64,000 nt of DNA from Pseudomonas baltica (GCF_031880315.1 NZ_CP134771.1:1674001-1738000), one strand, 5' to 3'; positions 8,939 to 17,950 are shown, counted from the stretch's first letter. Program-made: numbers and translations. Notes: generated by a model from the letters alone, not told the origin.

Positions 8939-9736
8939 CTACTGGCGCTGCACCTGAATCCTCGGCATCGACACGGCCTTGGCATGCATCTGCTCGAAGC
9001 CACCGCCACGACGCATGCCGCGAACCGGGCAGGCATCCAGGTAGTCCAGGCCCACGGCCAGCTTGAGGTGGCGCTCGGGCCGGGAGAGCCCATTGGTCAC
9101 ATCGAAGCTGTACCACGCATCGTCGATCCAGGCTTCAGCCCAAGCATGGCTGGCCAGGTGCTCGCTGTTCTCGCTGAACAGATAACCCGACACGTAGCGC
9201 GCGGGCACGTGCAAGCTGCGGGCGCAGGCCAGGAACGCGTGGGTGTGGTCCTGACAGACGCCGGCTTTGGCCTCGAAGGCCTCGGCGGCGCTGGTGTCGA
9301 CCTTGGTCACCCCAGGGGTATAGGCGATGTGCTGGTTGAGGCCATGCATCAAATCGATCAGCGCATTGCGATCCCGGCGTTGGTTGCATTGCTGGGCCGC
9401 GAACTCGCGCAAGGCGGCATCCGGCTCCGTCAGGCGGGTCATCCGCAAGAACGGAAACGCAGACTGGCTTTCATGTTCCGACTCGCTCTTCTCATCGATA
9501 TCGACCTGACCGCGGGCCTTGATGACGATGCTCTCGTGGGGCTCGTCCAAGGTCAGTACATGGAAGATATTGCCGAACGGGTCGATCTGCGCGCGCACCT
9601 GGCGAGGCAGGTCCAACTCCCAGCTGAGGACATGCTGGCGATCGCTGTCGTGGGGCGTCAGGCGCAGATACTGGATGCTGGCACGCACTTCGTCGTCATA
9701 GTGGTAAGCGGTTTCGTGACTGATCGAAAGCCTCAT
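8939..9736 (-). CDS. Transglutaminase-like cysteine peptidase domain protein
   Basis: The 265-residue protein opens MRLSISHETAYHYDDEV, the typical bacterial transglutaminase N-terminal domain. It carries the catalytic core with Cys in GVCQDHTHAF, His in SHAWAEAW and Asp in SFDVTNG. The start at 9736 overlaps the upstream alpha-E gene by 4 bases (ATGA), so the two are translationally coupled. Together with the alpha-E protein and the circularly permuted ATP-grasp protein it forms a widely conserved cluster thought to make and process a peptide or amide product whose identity is unknown. Its likely role there is cleavage or transfer on that product. Confidence 0.87.
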   Translation of the reverse strand: MRLSISHETAYHYDDEVRASIQYLRLTPHDSDRQHVLSWELDLPRQVRAQIDPFGNIFHVLTLDEPHESIVIKARGQVDIDEKSESEHESQSAFPFLRMTRLTEPDAALREFAAQQCNQRRDRNALIDLMHGLNQHIAYTPGVTKVDTSAAEAFEAKAGVCQDHTHAFLACARSLHVPARYVSGYLFSENSEHLASHAWAEAWIDDAWYSFDVTNGLSRPERHLKLAVGLDYLDACPVRGMRRGGGFEQMHAKAVSMPRIQVQRQ

Positions 9737-10680
9737 AGAGCCTCCAGGTAAGAGCTGTGAATTTCGTTGCCCAGCTGAGCCATCAGCGGGATGGATTCGT
9801 TCAACCACTCATGCAGGCCTTCTTCGAGGATCTCGCTGATCCCGGTATAGCGCAGGCGGGCATCGAGCTCTGCAGCCAAGCGCTGAGCCGGCCGACCATT
9901 GGTGCCTGGCAGTTGCGACAGGGTCTGGTCGATCTCTTCAGTGCAGGCACGCAGCGAACGCGGTACATCGGCACGCAACAGCAGCATCTGCGCAACGTTG
10001 CGCGCCGAGGGCGCATCGCGGTAGATCTCGGTGTACGCCTCGAACGACGACAGAGACCGCAGCAGGGCACTCCATTGGTAGTACCCGCGGGCGGAACTGT
10101 CGCTGACGGCGTCGGCTTCATCACCGAGCATTTCGTATCTGGCATCGAGCAAACGCAAGGTGTTATCGGCGCGTTCGATAAAGGTGCCCAAGCGAATGAA
10201 GCGGAAGGCATCATTGCGCATCAGGGTGCCGTAGGTGGCACCGCGAAACAGGTGCGAACGCTCTTTCAACCACTCGCAGAAGCGACTCATGCCATAGCGG
10301 CTCAGGCCTTGCTCAGCGATTCCGCGAATTTCCAGCCACGTGGAGTTGATGTTCTCCCACATGTCGGCGGTGATCCGCCCGCGCACGGCATGGGCACTGG
10401 CACGCGCCGCGCCCAGGCAGCTGTAGATGCTGGCGGGATTGGTGGCGTCGAGGGCAAAAAAGAACAACAGACGCTCGGCGTGCAGCTTGCCGTGACGCTC
10501 CAGGTAATCATCCAGCGTGCCGGTAATCAGCAACGGCATGGCCATCTCGTCGAGGCCTTCACGACCATCCTGCGGCATCAGCGACAGCGAATAGCTGACG
10601 TCGAGCATGCGTGCGAGGTTTTCGGCACGCTCCAGGTAACGCGACATCCAGTACAAATCCGAGGCGGTTCTACTTAGCAT
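9733..10680 (-). CDS. Alpha-E domain-containing protein (DUF403)
   Basis: The 315-residue, mainly alpha-helical protein starts MLSRTASDLYWMSRYLERAENLARML, the hallmark of the alpha-E (DUF403) family. It is found almost only beside ATP-grasp/DUF404-407 and transglutaminase genes. It has no recognised catalytic motif and may be a scaffold or co-factor of the ligase. Its stop overlaps the transglutaminase start, and its start lies 12 bases after the ATP-grasp stop, so all three are one operon. Confidence 0.88.
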   Translation of the reverse strand: MLSRTASDLYWMSRYLERAENLARMLDVSYSLSLMPQDGREGLDEMAMPLLITGTLDDYLERHGKLHAERLLFFFALDATNPASIYSCLGAARASAHAVRGRITADMWENINSTWLEIRGIAEQGLSRYGMSRFCEWLKERSHLFRGATYGTLMRNDAFRFIRLGTFIERADNTLRLLDARYEMLGDEADAVSDSSARGYYQWSALLRSLSSFEAYTEIYRDAPSARNVAQMLLLRADVPRSLRACTEEIDQTLSQLPGTNGRPAQRLAAELDARLRYTGISEILEEGLHEWLNESIPLMAQLGNEIHSSYLEAL

Positions 10681-10692
10681 TGGCAGGCTTCC

Positions 10693-12102
10693 TTAATCTT
10701 CAACCACCCAGGTGTCCTTGGTTCCGCCGCCCTGGGAGGAGTTGACCACCAGGGAGCCTTCACGCAGCGCCACTCGGGTCAGGCCGCCAGGGACCACGCG
10801 GGTTTCACGACCGGACAGCACGAACGGGCGAAGATCGATGTGACGTGGAGCGATGCCGTTCTCGACAAAGGTCGGACAGGTCGACAGGGACAACGTCGGT
10901 TGAGCGATATAGGCGTGGGGCTTGGCCTTCAGGCGGGCACGGAAGGATTCGATCTCGGCAGCACTGGCCGCCGGGCCCACGAGCATGCCGTAGCCGCCCG
11001 ATCCTTGAGTTTCCTTGACCACCAATTCCGGCAAGTGGGCCAGTACGTGAGACAGCTCGTCGGGCTTGCGGCACTGCCAGGTGGGCACGTTCTTGAGGAT
11101 GGCTTCTTCGTCCAGATAGAAACGAATCATGTCGGTGACATACGGGTAGATGGATTTGTCGTCCGCTACCCCGGTACCGATGGCGTTGGCCAACACCACG
11201 TTGCCTGAGCGATAGGCCGACAGCAGGCCAGGCACGCCCAGCGCCGAATCCGGATTGAACGCCAGCGGATCGAGGAAAGCGTCGTCGAGCCGGCGGTAGA
11301 TCACGTCCACCGGTTTGGGCCCGGAGGTCGTGCGCATGAATACCCGATCGTCACGCACGAACAGGTCCGCACCCTCTACCAGCTCGACACCCATCTCCCG
11401 CGCCAGGAACGCATGCTCGAAAAACGCGCTATTGAAGCGCCCAGGGGTCATCACCACCACGCTGGGATTATCCAGCTGGCTGGAGCTCTTGAGGGTATCG
11501 AGCAGCAAGTTGGGGTAATGATCGATGGGAGCGATGCGCTGCGCGGAGAACAGCTCGGGGAACAGGCGCATCATCATCTTGCGGTCTTCGAGCATGTAGC
11601 TGACGCCGCTCGGCGTGCGCAGGTTGTCTTCCAGCACGTAGTAAGTGCCGTCACCATCGCGAACCAGGTCGACCCCGGAGATATGCGAATAAATGTCACG
11701 GTGCAGGTTGAGGCCCTGCATCGCCAATTGGTACTGCTCGTTGGCCAGTACCTGTTCGGCCGGCACGACACCTGCCTTGATGATGCGCTGATCGTGGTAC
11801 AGGTCGGCAAGGAACATGTTCAACGCCTTGACCCGCTGAATACAGCCTTTTTCCACCACTCGCCACTCGCTGGCAGGAATGCTGCGCGGGATGGTGTCGA
11901 AAGGAATCAGCCGTTCGGTACCCTGCTCGTCCCCGTATAGGGTGAAGGTGATACCGGCGCGATGGAACAGCAGGTCGGCTTCACGCCGCCGTTGGGCCAG
12001 AAGGTCGTCAGGCGTGTCGGCAAGCCAGCGTGCGAACTCGCGATAATGCGGGCGGACATTGCCGTCGGCATCGTACATCTCATCATAATTGGTGCGGCTC
12101 AT
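10693..12102 (-). CDS. Circularly permuted type 2 ATP-grasp protein (DUF404/DUF407)
   Basis: The 469-residue protein belongs to the circularly permuted ATP-grasp family, with conserved GVSYMLEDR, the HYPNLLLDTL region, GSGGYGMLVGP as the nucleotide loop, and PRHIDLRPF near the C terminus. It is predicted to ligate an amine to a carboxylate and is the first gene of the operon with the alpha-E and transglutaminase genes. I chose the ATG at 12102 (MSRTNYDEMYD), which is the usual start of this family. The frame is open further upstream to 12159 without family similarity. Confidence 0.87.
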   Translation of the reverse strand: MSRTNYDEMYDADGNVRPHYREFARWLADTPDDLLAQRRREADLLFHRAGITFTLYGDEQGTERLIPFDTIPRSIPASEWRVVEKGCIQRVKALNMFLADLYHDQRIIKAGVVPAEQVLANEQYQLAMQGLNLHRDIYSHISGVDLVRDGDGTYYVLEDNLRTPSGVSYMLEDRKMMMRLFPELFSAQRIAPIDHYPNLLLDTLKSSSQLDNPSVVVMTPGRFNSAFFEHAFLAREMGVELVEGADLFVRDDRVFMRTTSGPKPVDVIYRRLDDAFLDPLAFNPDSALGVPGLLSAYRSGNVVLANAIGTGVADDKSIYPYVTDMIRFYLDEEAILKNVPTWQCRKPDELSHVLAHLPELVVKETQGSGGYGMLVGPAASAAEIESFRARLKAKPHAYIAQPTLSLSTCPTFVENGIAPRHIDLRPFVLSGRETRVVPGGLTRVALREGSLVVNSSQGGGTKDTWVVED

Positions 12103-12420
12103 GCCGTACTCCTTGTCACCCGGACACAAGAACCATCGCAAGGCCCGTGCCATCGGCATAAACGCTTGAAAATCAACCCTTTGGAGCCAAGCGCCAAATG
12201 CCTCGCACCAAAGCTGTGCGGCAAACGCTCCAATGGAATCGCCAACGCTTCATCACGATGCAGCCCATCGATTATGACCAGCTTAGCCGGTAGAGAATTC
12301 ATTGGCATAAGGATGACTGTTTTACTGCGTGTGACCGGCAATCCTTGCAGGTGAACGCACTTAGCAGAACTGCCAGATGCGTCGCTGTATTTTTTGACGC
12401 CGAAGGCGTCGGGTGTTGCC
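12103..12420. other. Intergenic region with promoter of the ATP-grasp operon
   Basis: About 320 bases hold no supported gene. The part next to 12102 must carry the promoter of the ATP-grasp/alpha-E/transglutaminase operon. A perfect GACGCC-GAA-GGCGTC hairpin lies at 12396-12410, without a T-run on the side that would make it a terminator for either neighbour. Confidence 0.45.
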
Positions 12421-12452
12421 AAAAGGGGCGAGTGTCGCCACCCGCCCCTTTT
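12421..12452 (-). terminator. Rho-independent terminator of rraB
   Basis: AAAAGGGGCG and CGCCCCTTTT are perfect inverted arms at the two ends of a 32-bp element, giving a GC stem with A/T tails on both sides. It lies 17 bases after the rraB stop and would work in either direction. Confidence 0.8.
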
Positions 12453-12468
12453 CGAGGACCTGCCTGAG

Positions 12469-12810
12469 TCAAGCGTGCTGCCGCTTGATTTCGTGCTTGA
12501 CTCCCCAGCCTTCCACCTCGCCCCCCAGTGGCTCTATCAAGGTTTCGAGTTCTTGTTCGAACTCACCGATCCCACCATAAGTCGCGTACATCACCTTGCT
12601 CAGCTCCAATCCCCAGCCGCCGTCGTCACGCTCGCAGACCTGCGCGTTGAGCGACTCGCCCTGGAACTTGCCGGCAGCCACCCGCGCACGGTCTTCGTCG
12701 GGGAAGACCGCGTAGAACTCGATGGGATGGATACGGGCGAAATCGAAGCCGCCTTCCTTCATGCGGCGCAGTACGGAGATGCTGATGTCTTCTTGATAGG
12801 CTGTGCTCAT
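12469..12810 (-). CDS. rraB: RraB-family ribonuclease E inhibitor protein
   Basis: The 113-residue acidic protein has the RraB/DUF695-like fold signatures: an N-terminal helix leading to an IHPIEFYAVFP strand, then KFQGESLNAQV and GGWGLELSKVMYATYGGIGEFE. RraB binds RNase E in enterobacteria and changes which transcripts the degradosome attacks. Whether pseudomonad members do the same is not established to my knowledge. It is a monocistronic unit with a clear terminator. Confidence 0.72.
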   Translation of the reverse strand: MSTAYQEDISISVLRRMKEGGFDFARIHPIEFYAVFPDEDRARVAAGKFQGESLNAQVCERDDGGWGLELSKVMYATYGGIGEFEQELETLIEPLGGEVEGWGVKHEIKRQHA

Positions 12811-13007
12811 GGATCGTCCTCCTCAGATTGATGGATAGACTTTCAGTGTTCCAGGACCTCCCTTCTTGATAAGCGGGTTGGACAGCGCAACGCAAACGGT
12901 CACCTGGGAACAGCATGTAGCGAACAGACAGACCGTAGCGAACAGGACATTCGCCAGGGCCTGAGTTGCAGAGTAACGCGAAGGGCAACGGTGTACCAGT
13001 GGGTCTT

Positions 13008-13244
13008 TCAGGCAGCCGCTGTGATGGAAATGATCTTCACCCCGCCATGTTCCTCGAGCGAACGTTCGGTGGGCTTGTCGACCCGCCCTTCGAAATCGTT
13101 GAGGTTGGCTTTGTCGATCACCGGGAACAATTGCGCACGAATCAGCACCGCAGCATCTTCCCTGCTGGGCTCCTGATCCTTGCTCACCGTAATGCTGGTG
13201 GGCATGCCGGTTTGATCGATGAAGTTGATCACCCACTCTTTCAT
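13008..13244 (-). CDS. Small conserved hypothetical protein
   Basis: The 78-residue protein (MKEWVINFIDQTGMPTSITV...) is soluble and rich in beta-type segments, with a central acidic DKANLNDFEGRVD stretch. I do not recognise a family. The start at 13244 is preceded at the right distance by a strong GAGGAG ribosome binding site (13249-13254), and the codon use matches neighbouring core genes, so it is very likely real. It stands alone, with about 110 bases and a REP pair separating it from the sulfatase gene upstream. Confidence 0.7.
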   Translation of the reverse strand: MKEWVINFIDQTGMPTSITVSKDQEPSREDAAVLIRAQLFPVIDKANLNDFEGRVDKPTERSLEEHGGVKIISITAAA

Positions 13245-13353
13245 TGGTATCTCCTCAGCTGATGGCACAAGAAGCTGTGTGATACGTGCTTGTGGAGCAG
13301 TAGACCGGATGGGGTTGGCAATCGTTCAGCGCGATTGCGATGCGCAAAACAAC

Positions 13354-13415
13354 TGTGGGAGCGGGCACGGCCCGCGAAGCCTTTGAAAGCTTCACGGGCA
13401 GCGCCCGCTCCCACA
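13354..13415. repeat. REP-type inverted repeat pair
   Basis: CTGTGGGAGCGGGCACGGCCCGCGAAGC faces GCTTCACGGGCAGCGCCCGCTCCCAC. The pair lies 15 bases after the stop of the LTA-synthase-like gene. Confidence 0.9.
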
Positions 13416-13430
13416 AGGGGTTGCGCTGGA

Positions 13431-15518
13431 TCAGTTGTCCTTGGCGGCCTTTTCGGCACCGGCACGGTTATCGATCAGCGCTTGGGTGGCGGTCTGGATA
13501 AAGGCATCCAGGCGCTGGCGCAGGTCGGCCTTGTCGGCGGCATCAGGGTCGCCATCCGGGATCGCCTCGGCGCTGAACTGACGGCCCAGCTGATAGTGAT
13601 ACAGCTTGGGCGGCATGTCCTTCTCGGCCGGCTCGATGAAGATGCGGTTGCCGGTGACCAGGGCCACTTCCAGCTCACCGCCCGAGGGCTTGATCATGCC
13701 GAAACCAGGATCGCCCGCCGGCAGGTTGAGCAAGTCGCGCCCCCAGCACTGGGTGCGGCTGGTCCCACCGAGACGGCCCATGATGGTCGGCACGATATCG
13801 ACCTGAGTACCCACGGTGTGGTTGACCGCACCGAACTTCTGCTGGATGCCCGGGCCGATCAGCAGCAACGGTACGTTGAAGCGCCCCAGGTCCATTTCGG
13901 TGACCTGGTTGTTGTTGGCAAACCCGTGGTCACCGACGATGACGAACAGCGTCTGGTTGAAGTACGGCGACTTGCGGGCCTTTTCGAAGAACTGCCCCAG
14001 CGACCAGTCGGCGTAGCGCATGGCGGTCAGGTGCAAATCGAGGCTGCCCTGGCCGGTGACCGGCTCGACCGGCAGTTTTTTCGGCAAGGCGTACGGCACG
14101 TGGTTGGACAGGCTTTGCAGCAGCGCGTAGAACGGCCGCCCCTTGTCGCCCCGAGCTGCCAGCTCCTCGTTGCCGCGATCGAACATGTCCTGGTCGGACA
14201 CGCCCCAGGTCGGGTCGGAGAACACCGGATTGACGAAGTCGTTGCGGCCGATGAAGGTGGTCATGCCCTGGTTGCCGAAGAAACCCGACTGGTTGTCCCA
14301 GGCGAAATCGCCGTTATAGACATACACGTCGTCGTACTTGCGCGCACTCAGCTGAGCCGGGAGGCCCGACAATTTGTGCGACCCCTCTGGCGTCTGCATC
14401 AGGTATTCGAAGCCCGGCAGGTTGGGGAAGCAGCCCATGGTGGCGAACATGCCCTGGTGGGTATGGGTGCCGTTGGAGAAGAAGTGGTCGAACAGCACGC
14501 CCTCCTTCGCCAGCTTGTCGAAGTTCGGCGTGATGTTGGTATCCGCCCCCAGCGCGCCCACCGAGTGACCGGCGAAGCTTTCCATGAGGATGACCACGAC
14601 GTTCTTGATCGGCAGGGTGTTCTCGGCCGGCGGCGTGTTATCACGGCGCACCGGTGCCAGATCAGGCTCGACCAGGGTGTCGTTCGGCGTCAGCAGCATC
14701 TTGCGCACTACGTCCCGAGCTACATCAGGGGGCATGGTCGACTTCCAGATGTTGCTGCGCTGCTCGGAGAATTCGCTTTTGGCGGCTTCGATCAGGCTCA
14801 ACGTGGAGTTGAGGCCCAACTGGTTGGCGAAGTTGGAATCGGTGGTGTAGGCATCACCCCAACGCAGCGGCGGACCTTGGCGCAGCGTGCCGCGGGCGGA
14901 CAGCACCAGCACGGCCGCGCAGATCACCAGCACGCCCAGGCGCAGGAACCACTTGGCAGGTACGCGTGGGGTATGTGGCCGGGTCAAGCGATCGATACCC
15001 TTGAACACCAGGCTCAGCAGCCAGGTCACCAAGGCCCAGGCCAACAGGTAGCGGACCACCGGATAGCCGTACCAGATCATGCTCAGTACGGTTTTCGGGT
15101 CTTCCTTGACGTACTGGAACACCAGGCCGTTGAGACGTTGGTGAAATTCACGGTAGAAGTCCATGTCCATCAGCCCGAGGAACAGGGCAATGCTGGACGT
15201 GACCGTCAGCCACAGGCGCCAGATGCAACGCATTGCCATCAGCCGTTGGAACAGCAGGCCCAACGTTACCGGCACGAGGATGTAAGCGGTAAGGCGCAAG
15301 TCGAAGCGCACGCCATTGCCAAAAGCTTCGAGGAAGGTCGAAGCGGGCGTGGTGAGAATCATCTCGCGGTTGTAAGCGAGCAGCGCCAGACGCAGCAGGC
15401 TGAGCATGACCATGATGGCCAGGCCGCTGAGGAGCATATAGGCGATGTGTGACCTGACGGTGGGTTGCGGCAGCCGAGGCTTGGCTAGCGGTGGGCTGGA
15501 GGCGTCCGGGTTGGCCAT
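13431..15518 (-). CDS. LTA synthase-type membrane sulfatase/phosphoglycerol transferase
   Basis: The 695-residue protein has about five N-terminal membrane helices within residues 20-215 and then a large periplasmic alkaline-phosphatase/sulfatase-superfamily domain. Metal and nucleophile motifs are visible: VVILMESFAGHS (metal Glu), SNGTHTHQGMFATMGC (Thr nucleophile) and FVIVGDHGFAN (Asp-His). Family members move phosphoglycerol from phosphatidylglycerol onto acceptors: lipoteichoic acid in Gram-positives, periplasmic glucans or other glycans in Gram-negatives. The acceptor here cannot be read from sequence. The chosen ATG at 15518 has AAGGGATCA upstream. The REP pair downstream marks the transcript end. 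Confidence 0.85.
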   Translation of the reverse strand: MANPDASSPPLAKPRLPQPTVRSHIAYMLLSGLAIMVMLSLLRLALLAYNREMILTTPASTFLEAFGNGVRFDLRLTAYILVPVTLGLLFQRLMAMRCIWRLWLTVTSSIALFLGLMDMDFYREFHQRLNGLVFQYVKEDPKTVLSMIWYGYPVVRYLLAWALVTWLLSLVFKGIDRLTRPHTPRVPAKWFLRLGVLVICAAVLVLSARGTLRQGPPLRWGDAYTTDSNFANQLGLNSTLSLIEAAKSEFSEQRSNIWKSTMPPDVARDVVRKMLLTPNDTLVEPDLAPVRRDNTPPAENTLPIKNVVVILMESFAGHSVGALGADTNITPNFDKLAKEGVLFDHFFSNGTHTHQGMFATMGCFPNLPGFEYLMQTPEGSHKLSGLPAQLSARKYDDVYVYNGDFAWDNQSGFFGNQGMTTFIGRNDFVNPVFSDPTWGVSDQDMFDRGNEELAARGDKGRPFYALLQSLSNHVPYALPKKLPVEPVTGQGSLDLHLTAMRYADWSLGQFFEKARKSPYFNQTLFVIVGDHGFANNNQVTEMDLGRFNVPLLLIGPGIQQKFGAVNHTVGTQVDIVPTIMGRLGGTSRTQCWGRDLLNLPAGDPGFGMIKPSGGELEVALVTGNRIFIEPAEKDMPPKLYHYQLGRQFSAEAIPDGDPDAADKADLRQRLDAFIQTATQALIDNRAGAEKAAKDN

Positions 15519-15606
15519 AGCGTGTGATGATCCCTTGGATTTCGATTGGATGTGTAGGGCGCGGATTGTCGGCAACGGGCTGTCAAAATTGCGTTGGCAG
15601 GATCAA

Positions 15607-15677
15607 GCGCTTCGCGCGCAGAGCCCGCCCCTGGAGAGGCACTTAACCCCTGTGGGAGCGGACTCCGCCCGCGAATG
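15607..15677. repeat. Degenerate REP-type inverted repeat pair
   Basis: CGCTTCGCGCGCAGAGCCCGCCCC faces TGTGGGAGCGGACTCCGCCCGCGAA. The 319-base gap between the LTA-synthase-like gene and the next minus-strand gene holds this element. I see no gene in it. Confidence 0.75.
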
Positions 15678-15837
15678 GCACGCGTACGCACCGGAATACT
15701 TGCTTACACTCTGCAACACATTAAGCAGCACGACGAATGCGCCCTGTAACGGCGCGCATTCTACGTGGAGGAAGAGGAAGGGTCGAACGTTGCGGATGAA
15801 ACCTGAGGGAATCCATGGTGAATTCCCCCGCTGCGGG

Positions 15838-16029
15838 CTAGACCCGCACGTTGCCACGCGGCCCGGCAATGGCCCAGATGATCAAGCCGAGAACCGGCAA
15901 CAGAATGATCAACAGGATCCACAGCACCTTGGCACCGATTTCGGCACCGCTTTTGATCACGTTAAGGATCGCCCAGATATCCAGAGCAAGAATGATCAGG
16001 CCGATCAAGCCATTGAAGGTAGAACCCAT
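15838..16029 (-). CDS. PLDc_N-type small membrane protein
   Basis: The 63-residue protein has two hydrophobic helices (about residues 5-25 and 36-55) joined by KSGAEIGAKVLW, with a short basic tail. This is the phospholipase D N-terminal membrane anchor type (PLDc_N), present here without any nuclease domain. Free-standing copies are common in pseudomonads and their role is unknown. The start at 16029 has AAGGAGCATC upstream as a good ribosome binding site. Confidence 0.78.
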   Translation of the reverse strand: MGSTFNGLIGLIILALDIWAILNVIKSGAEIGAKVLWILLIILLPVLGLIIWAIAGPRGNVRV

Positions 16030-16122
16030 GTGATGCTCCTTGAGGGAAGAGTCGCTATGGGTATGAGCATTGGCGGGGGGCAGAGGTTCCGTACTGCGCC
16101 ACACACCGGTGGCAAGGCGGGG

Positions 16123-16653
16123 TTATTGATGGACCGCTACCTTCAGCGCTTCCAGGGCCGGCGCAGCGGCAATGCCCGCGGTGCTGCACAACTCGAGCAC
16201 CCGCGGCACGTCGTTGCCATAGACCAGCACCACTTGCAGTTCGTCGTCGAGCAACTGGCTGAAGTTCATCAGCACGTAGCCACCGTCTTCCTTGGCCATG
16301 GCGCTCATCTGCAGCTGGATGCGATTGAGCGCGGTGAGCGCTTCGGTCTTGGCCAACTGCTTGGCCTTGAGGTTGAAGGCCACTGCCGGGCCGAACGAGG
16401 CGACGATCTGCGCGAACAGGTCGGCGTAGGTGTCGGCCTGAAACAGCACGGTGTCGGGCAGGCTGCCGACGACAATCCACTCACCCAGCGGGATAGGAAA
16501 GGTGTCGTCGTAGTTGATGTCCGGGTTGGCGGCCAGAAAGCCCGTCGGATCGGCATAGGCCGCTGCGGCTTCGTCGGCGATGCGTTCGATGTCCGGCGCC
16601 GTCATGCACCCCGAGCTGATTTTGCCGATGAGTTCAACGAGAGTGGCTTTCAT
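16123..16653 (-). CDS. Conserved hypothetical protein, about 176 residues
   Basis: The soluble protein (MKATLVELIGKISSGCMTAPDIERI...) has alternating helices and strands with no signal peptide or membrane segment and no motif I can assign. Its codon use matches the core genome. It is preceded by a REP pair upstream and lies about 90 bases upstream of the PLDc_N gene, so they could share a transcript. Its function is not recognised. Confidence 0.65.
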   Translation of the reverse strand: MKATLVELIGKISSGCMTAPDIERIADEAAAAYADPTGFLAANPDINYDDTFPIPLGEWIVVGSLPDTVLFQADTYADLFAQIVASFGPAVAFNLKAKQLAKTEALTALNRIQLQMSAMAKEDGGYVLMNFSQLLDDELQVVLVYGNDVPRVLELCSTAGIAAAPALEALKVAVHQ

Positions 16654-16710
16654 GACGGTGACCTGCGCGGGGATCGAAAAAGGGTCGCGAAGAATACACT
16701 ATCCAACCTT

Positions 16711-16770
16711 GTGGGAGCGGGCTCTGCCCGCGAAGCTTTTAACAGAATTCGCGGGCAGAGCCCGCTCCCA
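16711..16770. repeat. REP-type inverted repeat pair (near-perfect)
   Basis: GTGGGAGCGGGCTCTGCCCGCGAA faces TTCGCGGGCAGAGCCCGCTCCCA with a short spacer. The two arms are almost exact reverse complements, so the whole element can fold into one long hairpin. It lies between the ankyrin gene and the next gene. Confidence 0.92.
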
Positions 16771-16792
16771 TAAGGAGTACATTCCAGCAGTT

Positions 16793-17317
16793 TCAGCCCA
16801 GGAGTTTTTGCAGCTGTGCGGTGGTTTCGGCCGCGCCCATGGCTTGCGCGGCGCCCAGCGCGGTCACGCCCTTGGCGTCCTGGGCGCTGGGGTTGGCGCC
16901 TTTGCCCAGCAGATAATCGACGATTTCTACCCGATTGAACATGGCCGCCATCATCAGCGCCGTACGGCCATCTGCGGAGGCGCCTTCGATATCGGCGCCA
17001 TGCTCGATCAACGCCTGCACCACGCCCAGGTCGCCCTTGAACGCTGCGCCAGCCACCGGGCTTTGACCATTGTCATTACGGATCTCCGGATCGGCGCCGT
17101 GCTCGAGCAGCACCTTGACCGCATCGACGTGGCAGTAATAGCTGGCCAGCATCAGCAAGGTATCGCCTTTGTGGTTGCGCAGGTTGACTGGCAGGCCTTT
17201 TTCCAACAGACGAGCAAGCATCTGGGCATCGCCCTGGCGCGCCACATCGAACACCTGCGCGGCAAACTCGGCGGCTTCGTCGGGGGTCATCTGCGGGCCT
17301 TGGGGTTGGTCGGACAT
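16793..17317 (-). CDS. Ankyrin repeat protein
   Basis: The 174-residue protein is a run of about four to five ankyrin repeats (residues about 20-170), for example GDTLLMLASYYCHVDAVKVL, LIEHGADIEGASADGRTALM and LLGKGANPSAQDAKGVTAL. It has no signal peptide. Ankyrin repeats bind protein partners, and short stand-alone forms in pseudomonads sometimes sit beside catalase or toxin genes, but none is here. The partner is unknown. The REP pair lies just downstream. Confidence 0.85.
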   Translation of the reverse strand: MSDQPQGPQMTPDEAAEFAAQVFDVARQGDAQMLARLLEKGLPVNLRNHKGDTLLMLASYYCHVDAVKVLLEHGADPEIRNDNGQSPVAGAAFKGDLGVVQALIEHGADIEGASADGRTALMMAAMFNRVEIVDYLLGKGANPSAQDAKGVTALGAAQAMGAAETTAQLQKLLG

Positions 17318-17592
17318 GCGGTGCGGCTCCTGGTCAAAAAATAAGTGGGGCGAGTCTGTGCAGGATTGCGCCGTTGGTCAACAGACTGCGGCTATCGGTA
17401 GGTGGCAAGGGAATTTATCGGCGAATCATGGTCATAGATTGTGTACGTGCGTACAAATTCCCTTCCCGCGTTATCCCCGACCCGCTCAATTTGCATCCCC
17501 CTCCTGCGACGATCTTGCAAATTGCACGAAACAAAAAAATCCTGATATTTTCAAATCATTGATTTTAAAGGGAATTTTTATTTAGCCAAAAC

Positions 17593-17607
17593 TGGCACAG
17601 TCACTGC
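17593..17607 (+). promoter_or_regulatory. Sigma54 (RpoN) -24/-12 promoter candidate
   Basis: TGGCACAGTCACTGC matches the RpoN consensus TGGCAC-N5-TTGC in all positions but one, with exact GG-to-GC spacing. The predicted start of transcription is about 12 bases downstream, giving a leader of about 35 bases to the DUF3509 gene. The surrounding 335-base gap is strongly A+T rich, as expected for an RpoN promoter with upstream activator sites. Confidence 0.6.
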
Positions 17608-17653
17608 ACTCCTTACTTGCAAAGCCTGCCTACGCAAGACCTGAGGAGCTGAC

Positions 17654-17932
17654 ATGAACTTTATCCAAGAGAAATTCACTTCGCTGTTTTCCGAGTACGA
17701 AGTTACTGCTCAACCGCGTCCAGACGGCGCCGTGCTCCTGACCCTGCGCGATCAGGCCGGCAAACAGATCCGTCGTTCGATCTCTTACGCCCAACTGAAC
17801 ACACCGGAACAGCTGTCCTGGGTGATCAGTGCGATCCGCCGCGACCTGGCTGCCGAGGCCAGTGACCTGCCAGCGATCAACATGCTGCAGAGCCAGAATC
17901 GCTTCGCCCTGCCGACTTATCATTCGGCTTGA
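17654..17932 (+). CDS. DUF3509 domain protein
   Basis: The 92-residue protein (MNFIQEKFTSLFSEYEV...) matches the DUF3509 family, which is largely restricted to Pseudomonas and of unknown function. It has a beta-rich middle (VTAQPRPDGAVLLTLRD) and helical C-terminal half. It stands alone, reads opposite to its neighbours, is preceded by a likely RpoN promoter and is followed by a REP pair. RpoN control would suggest a nitrogen- or motility-linked condition, but that is inference. Confidence 0.78.
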   Translation: MNFIQEKFTSLFSEYEVTAQPRPDGAVLLTLRDQAGKQIRRSISYAQLNTPEQLSWVISAIRRDLAAEASDLPAINMLQSQNRFALPTYHSA

Positions 17933-17950
17933 TCAATACGGTAATACTCC

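Noticed and set aside
13290..15452. 720-residue plus-strand frame over the LTA-synthase-like gene
   Set aside because: Its sequence is Gln/His/Arg-rich without domains; the minus-strand gene has TM helices and a full sulfatase site.
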